Below, piece by piece: positions 6,798-12,654 of a stretch of 13,944 nt of DNA. Position 1 is the stretch's first letter. Each line of letters opens with the position of its first letter. The notes under the pieces were generated by a model. That model was not told where the DNA came from, ran no database searches, and saw nothing but the letters and a program-made list of their open reading frames with translations. The stretch covers positions 1 through 13,944 of the forward strand of contig JAEOTK010000225.1 in assembly GCA_016839875.1 (NCBI GenBank), written 5' to 3'. This DNA is from Candidatus Heimdallarchaeota archaeon. Its GTDB lineage: Archaea; Asgardarchaeota; Heimdallarchaeia; Heimdallarchaeales; Heimdallarchaeaceae. Made by a program: the position numbers and the translations under genes.

Positions 6798-7361
6798 ATG
6801 AAATCTTCCGAGGAGGATACCGATGATATTGATTATTCAGAGGATGAATTAATAGAAGTTCTTCTGAAACAAGTAAATGATTCTCGAGAAGATTTTGATA
6901 TTTTTGCAATTAGGGAATTAAAACACTATCATTCAGCAAAGATTATTGAGGAATTATCAACAATCCTATTATCTAACTCTAAAAATGAGAAAAAAGTTGA
7001 AGCTATTAAATCTCTAAAATCAAGAAAACCAAATGAATATGTGAAGAATATAATCATAAACCAATTGATATCTTCTTCTGAGGATATTCGTTCTGAAGCA
7101 GCAGAATTTCTAATAGAATATGGAGAAACAATCGAGAAAGATATAAGGAATCTTCTAACAAAGGAACTTCCTTCTTATTCGCAAGAGAAAGCCATATGGT
7201 TGTTAGGACAAGTAGGAGAAAAAGAAACAATAACTTTTCTTGAGGAAATTAAACAAAAGAATGACAAAGAATTGAATGATATAATTACAGATTCTATATC
7301 AGCCATTAAAACAAGAAATGTAAGGCTTATGTTTGATGATTTGAAAAAAAATGTTGAATGA
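6798..7361 (+). CDS. Small HEAT-like helical repeat protein
   Basis: This 187-residue, all-helical, cytosolic protein opens with a very acidic segment (SSEEDTDDIDYSEDELIEVL). From about residue 60 to 170 it has helix pairs spaced by about 30 residues, for example KVEAIKSLKS, DIRSEAAEFLIEYGE and QEKAIWLLGQVGEKET. The last two show the 'A..aL..iGd...i..L' flavour of HEAT / PBS-lyase-type repeats, which serve as protein-binding scaffolds. No catalytic motif is present, so a partner-binding role is inferred from the fold only. It appears to be a single-gene unit and ends five bases before the convergent ridA stop, leaving no room for a separate terminator. The acidic N-terminus may be a flexible tail. 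Confidence 0.75.
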   Translation: MKSSEEDTDDIDYSEDELIEVLLKQVNDSREDFDIFAIRELKHYHSAKIIEELSTILLSNSKNEKKVEAIKSLKSRKPNEYVKNIIINQLISSSEDIRSEAAEFLIEYGETIEKDIRNLLTKELPSYSQEKAIWLLGQVGEKETITFLEEIKQKNDKELNDIITDSISAIKTRNVRLMFDDLKKNVE

Positions 7362-7366
7362 AATTA

Positions 7367-7753
7367 TCAGTCTTTCCAAGCAACAGCTGAGATTTCAACC
7401 TCTACATCTTTAGGAAGTCTAGCTACTTCAATTGCAGCTCTTGCTGGAGGTTTGTCAGTAAAATACTGGCCATATATTTCATTCATTTTACCAAAATCAT
7501 CCATGTCTTTTAGATAAACTCTACACCTTACAACATCATCCATTGAATATCCTGCTTCTTCTACAATAGTTTTGATATTCTCCATAACTACTTTTGTTGC
7601 TTTTTGAACATCACCATAAACAATTTCACCTATGGAAGGATCATAAGGAATTTGTCCTGCTACAAATAGAAAATTACCTGCTTGAATTGCTTGAGAATAA
7701 GGACCAACAGGAGCTGGTGCTTTATCTGTTAAAATTACTTTCTTAGGAGACAT
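7367..7753 (-). CDS. ridA: RidA family reactive enamine/imine deaminase
   Basis: This 128-residue protein is a complete RidA/YjgF/UK114 member. It has the N-terminal [11 protein letters not shown] segment, the AGQIP strand, the hydrophobic core [14 protein letters not shown], and the active-site Arg in [20 protein letters not shown] (R105, with E120 following). The family, as a trimer in the cytosol, hydrolyses 2-aminoacrylate and related enamine/imine products of PLP enzymes to keto acids and ammonia. R105 binds the carboxylate and is the key residue, so this copy should be active. It lies 50 bases after the agmatinase-like gene on the same strand and may be co-transcribed. A CTTTATTTCT box centred about 26 bases before its ATG suggests it can also be transcribed alone without a leader. 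Confidence 0.95.
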   Translation of the reverse strand: MSPKKVILTDKAPAPVGPYSQAIQAGNFLFVAGQIPYDPSIGEIVYGDVQKATKVVMENIKTIVEEAGYSMDDVVRCRVYLKDMDDFGKMNEIYGQYFTDKPPARAAIEVARLPKDVEVEISAVAWKD

Positions 7754-7773
7754 AAATTATGAAAGGAGACCTT

Positions 7774-7783
7774 AGAAATAAAG
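7774..7783 (-). promoter_or_regulatory. Possible TATA box for ridA
   Basis: On the minus strand this reads CTTTATTTCT, centred about 26 bases before the ridA ATG, and no ribosome site is visible. A weak candidate that rests on spacing. Confidence 0.3.
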
Positions 7784-7803
7784 TTTCTTCTCTAACTGTT
7801 ACT

Positions 7804-8676
7804 CTATTTCCATAATTCAAGAATTTTAAAAATTAGACCAACACCAAAATTCAGTGCTGTTTTGTTAAAAAGCGTATGCCTGAACTCCACAATATCCACA
7901 TATTTAGTCTTCGGTAAAATGATTTCTAACATTTCTATTACCAATTGAGGTGTTAATCCAAAAGGCTCCATGGTTGCTAGCGTTGGAACATAAGTTTGAT
8001 CGAATGCATCTCCATCAATACTTAAATAGATTCTGTCATATTTAGAAACAAAATCAGTAATGATCTTTAATGTTTCATTCTTATTTGAGAAAACCTTCTG
8101 GGTAGGAATGTGAATGACTTCAGAATCACTTTGAATTTTGTCAAACTCAGCTACAGTTTGAGTATAACCATGACCACCTACAAATACCATCTGCTCCTTG
8201 GATAATTTCAGATCTGCTTTCAGATTAGCAAAAACAGTTCCATGCGATTGGAAAATCCCTGGAGGGTATTCATCAGAAAGATCAGAATGAGCATCAAACC
8301 AGATCAAAGCAGTCTTTTCATCCCAAGGGGCTGAAGAAAGTGTATCATAAGTTATACTATGATCTCCCCCTAAAACCATAATTCTGGAATCTAGTTCATC
8401 AGCTTTTTGCCATACTTGTTTAATTTTTTCCTTCTCTTTAATAGGATGAATATTGCCAAAATCAAAGTAGTGGGTCTTGTTTTTGTAAATATTGAAAGTG
8501 GTTGAAACAGCACTAAATTCAAGAGATTGTTTTCTTAAAGCATCGGGTGCTTTTCGAGATCCTCTTTTATTGGCTTTGATTCGTTCAAATGGAACTCCAT
8601 AAAGAAGTAGATTATTCTTCTCTTCTAGATTATCAAGTGATTTAAGATTAAAGAATCCAAGGAATGTGTTCGACAT
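7804..8676 (-). CDS. Agmatinase/arginase-family ureohydrolase, divergent
   Basis: This 290-residue cytosolic enzyme has all the manganese ligands of the ureohydrolase family: GGDHS (H106), DAHSD (D128, H130, D132) and SIDGDAFD (D221, D223). It also has SHGT (H145) and EPFGLT (E237). The N-terminal GVPFE...KRGSRKAPDALR matches the agmatinase 'G.PfD...RpG.r.gP.aiR' pattern. The family releases urea (or another amide) from guanidino compounds such as agmatine, arginine or guanidinobutyrate. Parts of the usual pocket differ: GIRS is replaced by GGHG, the PGTGTPEPGG loop by PTLATMEPFG, and the closing VE.NP..D segment by VEFRHTLFNKTA. The substrate may therefore not be agmatine. It lies 44 bases after the 838-residue gene and 50 bases before ridA, so a three-gene unit is likely. 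Confidence 0.88.
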   Translation of the reverse strand: MSNTFLGFFNLKSLDNLEEKNNLLLYGVPFERIKANKRGSRKAPDALRKQSLEFSAVSTTFNIYKNKTHYFDFGNIHPIKEKEKIKQVWQKADELDSRIMVLGGDHSITYDTLSSAPWDEKTALIWFDAHSDLSDEYPPGIFQSHGTVFANLKADLKLSKEQMVFVGGHGYTQTVAEFDKIQSDSEVIHIPTQKVFSNKNETLKIITDFVSKYDRIYLSIDGDAFDQTYVPTLATMEPFGLTPQLVIEMLEIILPKTKYVDIVEFRHTLFNKTALNFGVGLIFKILELWK

Positions 8677-8720
8677 TTTTCTAAAAGAAATTATCTCAGA
8701 AGAATAAAATTATTTTGATA

Positions 8721-11237
8721 TCACTGTTCTTTAAGGAAGTAATCCGGAGATGTAACATATCTCTCATCATCTTCTGTTTCACCGACTTCAATATCAGTAT
8801 AAATTTCATCCATAATTTCCTCGTCACTTATGTCTGCTAAAATCTTTCTTTTATCCACTGAAATAACTCTTGTCAATTCGAATGATTTTGGATTAAACTT
8901 CTTCATGGTTTCTTCCATCTGCCCAATGTTTGTTATCTTTCCTGCTAGATTCATGAAAGTCATAACTATATCGGGACGAAGTGCAATCTGAGGTGCAATA
9001 CTTAGTTGTTTTCCAATAGATATTGCTAAATTATCCACGAAGTTTTTATCATCTGTGAATAATTTCGTAGGATTTTTCTGAATAAATGAAGCAATGAGCA
9101 TTAAATCGATAGATGTCCAAACATACAACATAGGTTTCTCAAGTAGCTGTAAGTTGTAAACTACTCCAATTTCAGTTCCCTTAACATTTTCAACAACTTT
9201 TCCTTCCAAGTCAAAAACTTCTGGTAATCCAAAAATTGGAGATCCATAGTTGACTTGAATTGAATCACCCAAAACCCTAACGTTTCCAAGGGAATACAAA
9301 GTGAATCTTGAATTCTCAACTTTCTCAGGGAGAATACCTGTATACTTTTCAATTAGAACCTTTTTGAGAAAATCTAATTTAATGACCTCACTTTCGTCAA
9401 TCTCATACTCTTCTACAAGATTTTCTATTACTTGACGTTTCTTCTCTTTTGAAGGGAGTACTTGAATACTTGTGTGATGAGGAGTTGTTTCTCCATACAA
9501 GAAATCATGAATCTGATCGAATAAATCATCAAGTAGAAGCTTTTTCTCTGCAACAAGGAAATAACCTTTACCTGGATGATAAATCACAGAATGAGCTTCT
9601 CCTATTGTGTTGTTAAAAACATCCTTTACTTCTACTAATTCATTATTCTTGATATGGTCACTGACAATATTACTCTCCGCAGGATTGAAGTATGGTAAAA
9701 GATCCCCATTCTGAACAATTGTATCATTCTTAACCTTCAATTCCCTTGTTGTTTTATTGACAAATTCAATTGGTATAAAGAGCTGGTTCTTAGATTGCAT
9801 CATGACTTCTTGGAGCTCATCAGTTAGAGGTTTTTCAATCCTATTACAATATTCGATAATTACCTGTGGAACAAGATAAGTAAATGGAACCTGTGGTATA
9901 TTCTTTGGAATTTCATTCAAAAGATATTCCTTTTTATCATACTCACTTAACTTTTCATCATCTTTTTCTGAGGGAGCAACAATATAGTCGTAGATTCTTC
10001 TGACCATTGACAATGAAATCTCCTGTTGTTGCATAACTATGATTCCAAAGTTCTCATTCAGTTGCCCTGGTCCAATCATGAATCCTACTAAATCATCTTG
10101 TTCATCAAGAACTGGTTTTCCTGTATATCTCCACAATGACTTTAATTCATTCATAAGTTGATAATCCATATCTCTACTTGTTGAACTTGTAGAAACAGTT
10201 ATCTGAGATTTGAGATGTTGAGAACTAATAATTTCACTATATCTCTGAATTCTGTCTTCCATTTCGAAAGTCAAATCTTTGAAATATGGTGATACGATCT
10301 CTTGATAGCGAAGATGTTCTCCATATAAAACATCCATAGCATCCATATCTTTTGCATAATCGTTAATGTCATCATCTAATAGTTCTTCATAGATTTCAAG
10401 CTGTTTTATTTTTCTATCTAGATCTTCTTTTTGTTCATTAGAGAGTTCTTTCTTATGGGTTTCTTGATATAAAATAAATTTCTCCTTTTCTTGTTGAATA
10501 TCTACTTTCCATTTCAAAGTGTCTTGAGCTGCTTTCTTTAAAATAGGACGATGACGAAGCACTCTTTCATTGATGTCATAGATTATCCCCTTTAACTCGC
10601 TTTTGTCTGTCTCCATTCTTCTTAAACGATTAATATTCTCACTTAGTTCATTATTGAACAAGAGGAAATTATTGTGTGTATTTTTGAAAATATGGTCCTT
10701 ACAAACAGAGAACAACAGTTCTGATAATTTATAGAAGTGTTGAAATATCTTATGTTGTTTTGCTTCGATTTCATTCTGTTTTGCAAGGTAATCTTGATCA
10801 TTAATTCTCCCAATGACATAGTTTTGTTCTACATCCATTTCTTGTTCGAATGTTTTGGTAGCTGCTTTTATTGCCATATGCATTACATAGCGTATTTTGA
10901 GCTCTTCTATCTCTATAGGAGGTATATCTTCAATTTCAATAGGTGGAATCTCAACAACTTTTGATGGTACAGGAGCTGGTAAAGTAGGTGAAGGTTCTCT
11001 CTCTATTTCTTGTATATCTGATTCTAATTGTGGGAGTTCTTTCTTTGATAGTTCTATAGCTCTCTCTTCCTCTTGAATCTTCAGAGGTGTAGGAAGAGCA
11101 TTTAGAATCTCTTGATATTTGTTTTTTAATGTCTGATATGTTCTTCTATCAATTGAACCTCTAATATACCTTAAATCAAGATCTCTTATGAAACGTAAAA
11201 TACGACGTTTCTTTACATTTGCTTCTTCAGATGTCAT
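8721..11237 (-). CDS. Large coiled-coil protein with three PRC-barrel-like segments, unknown function
   Basis: I know no named family for the whole 838-residue protein. Residues 17-47 and 134-168 hold two similar helical hairpins sharing the pattern Y-[IV]-x-G-x-I-[DN]-x-x-x-Y, which recalls SHOCT-type hairpins. Between them is a charged Pro-rich linker with a doubled IPPIEIE. Residues 190-345 are mostly charged helix with coiled-coil character. Three beta-rich stretches then resemble PRC-barrels: about 370-405 (GKPVLDEQDDLVGFMIG), 510-565 (VKDVFNNTIGEA...GKGYFLVAE) and 645-707 (LPEVFDLEGKVV...GTEIGVVYNL). A helical part (710-790) and an acidic tail close it. There is no signal peptide or membrane helix, so it is cytosolic. 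PRC-barrels act in protein assembly and RNA processing, and one occurs in crenarchaeal CdvA next to a coiled coil, so a scaffold role is plausible but inferred. It is probably first in a unit with the ureohydrolase and ridA. Confidence 0.8.
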   Translation of the reverse strand: MTSEEANVKKRRILRFIRDLDLRYIRGSIDRRTYQTLKNKYQEILNALPTPLKIQEEERAIELSKKELPQLESDIQEIEREPSPTLPAPVPSKVVEIPPIEIEDIPPIEIEELKIRYVMHMAIKAATKTFEQEMDVEQNYVIGRINDQDYLAKQNEIEAKQHKIFQHFYKLSELLFSVCKDHIFKNTHNNFLLFNNELSENINRLRRMETDKSELKGIIYDINERVLRHRPILKKAAQDTLKWKVDIQQEKEKFILYQETHKKELSNEQKEDLDRKIKQLEIYEELLDDDINDYAKDMDAMDVLYGEHLRYQEIVSPYFKDLTFEMEDRIQRYSEIISSQHLKSQITVSTSSTSRDMDYQLMNELKSLWRYTGKPVLDEQDDLVGFMIGPGQLNENFGIIVMQQQEISLSMVRRIYDYIVAPSEKDDEKLSEYDKKEYLLNEIPKNIPQVPFTYLVPQVIIEYCNRIEKPLTDELQEVMMQSKNQLFIPIEFVNKTTRELKVKNDTIVQNGDLLPYFNPAESNIVSDHIKNNELVEVKDVFNNTIGEAHSVIYHPGKGYFLVAEKKLLLDDLFDQIHDFLYGETTPHHTSIQVLPSKEKKRQVIENLVEEYEIDESEVIKLDFLKKVLIEKYTGILPEKVENSRFTLYSLGNVRVLGDSIQVNYGSPIFGLPEVFDLEGKVVENVKGTEIGVVYNLQLLEKPMLYVWTSIDLMLIASFIQKNPTKLFTDDKNFVDNLAISIGKQLSIAPQIALRPDIVMTFMNLAGKITNIGQMEETMKKFNPKSFELTRVISVDKRKILADISDEEIMDEIYTDIEVGETEDDERYVTSPDYFLKEQ

Positions 11238-11280
11238 GACTAATAGAAGGTTAAGAATTCCTCCTAAAAATATGTTCCTA

Positions 11281-11345
11281 AACTACCCAAACAAACTAGC
11301 TAAAACTAAAAGTTATTTAAATAGCAATTTTTCGTTGAACTACCC
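11281..11345. promoter_or_regulatory. Divergent promoter region with palindromic TATA box and direct repeats
   Basis: The 165-base gap 11238-11402 separates the divergent 838-residue and profilin-like genes. At 11314-11323 it holds a perfect 10-base palindrome, TATTTAAATA, that could act as a TATA box in either direction. The octamer AACTACCC occurs on each side in the same orientation, at 11281-11288 and 11338-11345, 57 bases apart. The repeats could be a regulator site, but an 8-base match may be chance. Confidence 0.4.
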
Positions 11346-11390
11346 TTAAGAAAACATTAATAAAAATGATTTCAAAAGATTTATACAGTT

Positions 11391-11396
11391 AGGTGA
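11391..11396 (+). promoter_or_regulatory. Ribosome binding site of the profilin-like gene
   Basis: AGGTGA is an excellent match to the archaeal 16S rRNA 3' end and lies 6 bases before the ATG at 11403. It fixes the start and suggests strong translation. Confidence 0.75.
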
Positions 11397-11402
11397 AATA
11401 TT

Positions 11403-11762
11403 ATGAGCTTTCAAGATGATGTAGCTGTAATGGCTCAAGAAGGAACATTCGGTGTTGTGTGGCTAGTTGGAGATGATTTAAAGGTTTATTATAACTATGG
11501 TGAGTGGCAAGTAGATCCTACAATACCATTCAATGCATGGAAAAATCAAACCTCACCAGTTGATTTTGGTGGTGGATTAACATTTTCAGTTATAACTATG
11601 ACACCAGAACGTCTAATTTCATCTAATTTAGGTGGACAAGGTCATATAATGGTTGCTAGATGTCCTAAATGGGCAGGATGCGTAATCACTTGGTCTCCAG
11701 CAGATATTGATAAAAAGGATGCTTATGCCTCAGCCGCAAGATTGGCAGCGAAAGTTCAATAG
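11403..11762 (+). CDS. Profilin-like protein (putative actin-binding)
   Basis: This 119-residue cytosolic protein has the length and order of elements of a small profilin. It begins with an N-terminal helix (SFQDDVAVMAQEG), strands with a hydrophobic-G-D pattern (VVWLVGDDLKVYY), a middle helix ending in Trp, and a GGGLTFSVITMTPERLI segment. GGQGHIMVAR follows, then a strand (GCVITWSP) and a C-terminal helix (DAYASAARLAAKV). These can be laid alongside the profilin order 'SWQ..v...', 'aaIiG.dG.vWA', 'l.lgG.ky.vi', 'GggG..i.kt..alv', 'c...ve.La.yL'. The match is remote and made by eye. Profilins bind actin monomers, and profilin homologues are a hallmark of Asgard archaea. Its ribosome site is the best in the window, suggesting an abundant product. 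The alternative is another small alpha/beta domain such as a roadblock-type fold. Confidence 0.6.
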   Translation: MSFQDDVAVMAQEGTFGVVWLVGDDLKVYYNYGEWQVDPTIPFNAWKNQTSPVDFGGGLTFSVITMTPERLISSNLGGQGHIMVARCPKWAGCVITWSPADIDKKDAYASAARLAAKVQ

Positions 11763-11774
11763 ACCTTTATGGTG

Positions 11775-11787
11775 TTTTTTTGTTTTT
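11775..11787 (+). terminator. T-tract after the profilin-like gene
   Basis: Seven Ts, one G and five Ts begin 13 bases after the stop codon. This is a good archaeal oligo-T terminator. The next gene's longest reading frame opens (TTG at 11780) inside this tract. Confidence 0.5.
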
Positions 11788-12070
11788 ACATCCTTCAATT
11801 GAACAGAAGAATAGTAATGTAGTGATTAATCTCAATGTTCATCCAAACTCACCAAAAAAAAGTATTGAGATGAGTGATGATACAATAGAAGTGTATGTGA
11901 GTGAACCTCCAGATAAAGGCAAAGCCAATAAAGCCATATTGAAGATGTTTTCAAAGCAGTTGAAGATTCATTCTTCACAGATAACCCTTGTAAAAGGTTT
12001 GAAATCAAAGAGAAAAATAATCCTTATCAAAGATGTAAATGTAGAAGAAGTGTTTAATAAATTGAGTTAG
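11780..12070 (+). CDS. DUF167 / UPF0235 (YggU-like) family protein
   Basis: This is a small conserved protein of unknown biochemical role, found across bacteria, archaea and eukaryotes. The family pattern is clear: INLNVHPNSPKKSIE, DDTIEVYVSEPPDKGKANKAI, LKIHSSQITLVKGLKSKRK, then the closing strand IILI. Typical members have about 75-100 residues, and this one has 96 from the TTG at 11780. That start lies inside a T-tract and has no ribosome site. A GTG at 11822 would give 82 residues and begin directly at the first conserved strand (VINLNVHPNS), which I think is at least as likely. It follows the profilin-like gene by 17 bases and may be read through with it. It ends four bases before the convergent 188-residue gene. 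Confidence 0.88.
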   Translation: MFLHPSIEQKNSNVVINLNVHPNSPKKSIEMSDDTIEVYVSEPPDKGKANKAILKMFSKQLKIHSSQITLVKGLKSKRKIILIKDVNVEEVFNKLS

Positions 12071-12074
12071 ATCT

Positions 12075-12641
12075 CTAAAGACTCATCTTTTCAAATGCTC
12101 TAATTAACTCGTTACGTTCATTAAATCTGTCATAGAGGTTATTGCTCAAAGTCATTAGATTAGCAATGCTGTCCTCAACAGTATCAAGCATCATTTCTTC
12201 TAAATTGGTTTTAACTTCTGCAATTTTGTCCTTGAATTCTTCTAAGTGGTCTAGTATCTCTATTTCAAGAATATACAGAATAGAGAGATCTATGCCGTGC
12301 TCTCCCTCAACTTCTTTTACATCAAAGAAAGTTGAGTACTTGTAATCTGTATCTGCAGCTTCTCTTCGCAAATCCCCAATTTTCTTCATCACTAGTCCTG
12401 CTGGACCCCAGCTAGTTAATAATTGGGAATGAATTAATAATTCATGAACCTGGCTCATCATGTCCCCAGTGTTCCTCAAAATTGAGAGTAATCTTGTTCT
12501 AAAAGCGATATCTGAATCTCTTCGATCCTCATTTTCCTTATAACCAGAATATTGCTCAATATTTGTTGTGAGTATCTTCAAAGCTTCACTTGGTTTCTCG
12601 TAAATTTCTTGGTCCATGGGTTTTTTCTTTTTACCAAACAT
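12075..12641 (-). CDS. Unknown helical protein downstream of DNA ligase
   Basis: I do not recognise this 188-residue protein. It opens with a strongly basic MFGKKKKP and is then almost wholly helical, with charged helices at about 15-30, 45-75, 80-100 and a long heptad-like region at about 118-185 (ILEIEILDHLEEFKDKIAEV ... NLYDRFNERNELIRAFEK). It has no signal peptide, membrane helix or catalytic motif. A basic head followed by long helices is also seen in ESCRT-III-type proteins, but the usual acidic C-terminal part and MIT-binding motif are not evident, so I do not assign it there. It begins 13 bases after the ligase stop on the same strand and is very likely co-transcribed with it. The ATG at 12641 is the first available start; ATG at 12617 (MDQEIY) is an alternative. 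Confidence 0.75.
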   Translation of the reverse strand: MFGKKKKPMDQEIYEKPSEALKILTTNIEQYSGYKENEDRRDSDIAFRTRLLSILRNTGDMMSQVHELLIHSQLLTSWGPAGLVMKKIGDLRREAADTDYKYSTFFDVKEVEGEHGIDLSILYILEIEILDHLEEFKDKIAEVKTNLEEMMLDTVEDSIANLMTLSNNLYDRFNERNELIRAFEKMSL

Positions 12642-12654
12642 TTGCTTTCAAATC

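Noticed and set aside
12075..12641. ESCRT-III (CdvB/Vps2-like) identity for the 188-residue protein
   Set aside because: Basic head and long helices fit loosely, but no acidic C-terminal region or MIT-interacting motif is visible, and similarity by eye is too weak to name it.
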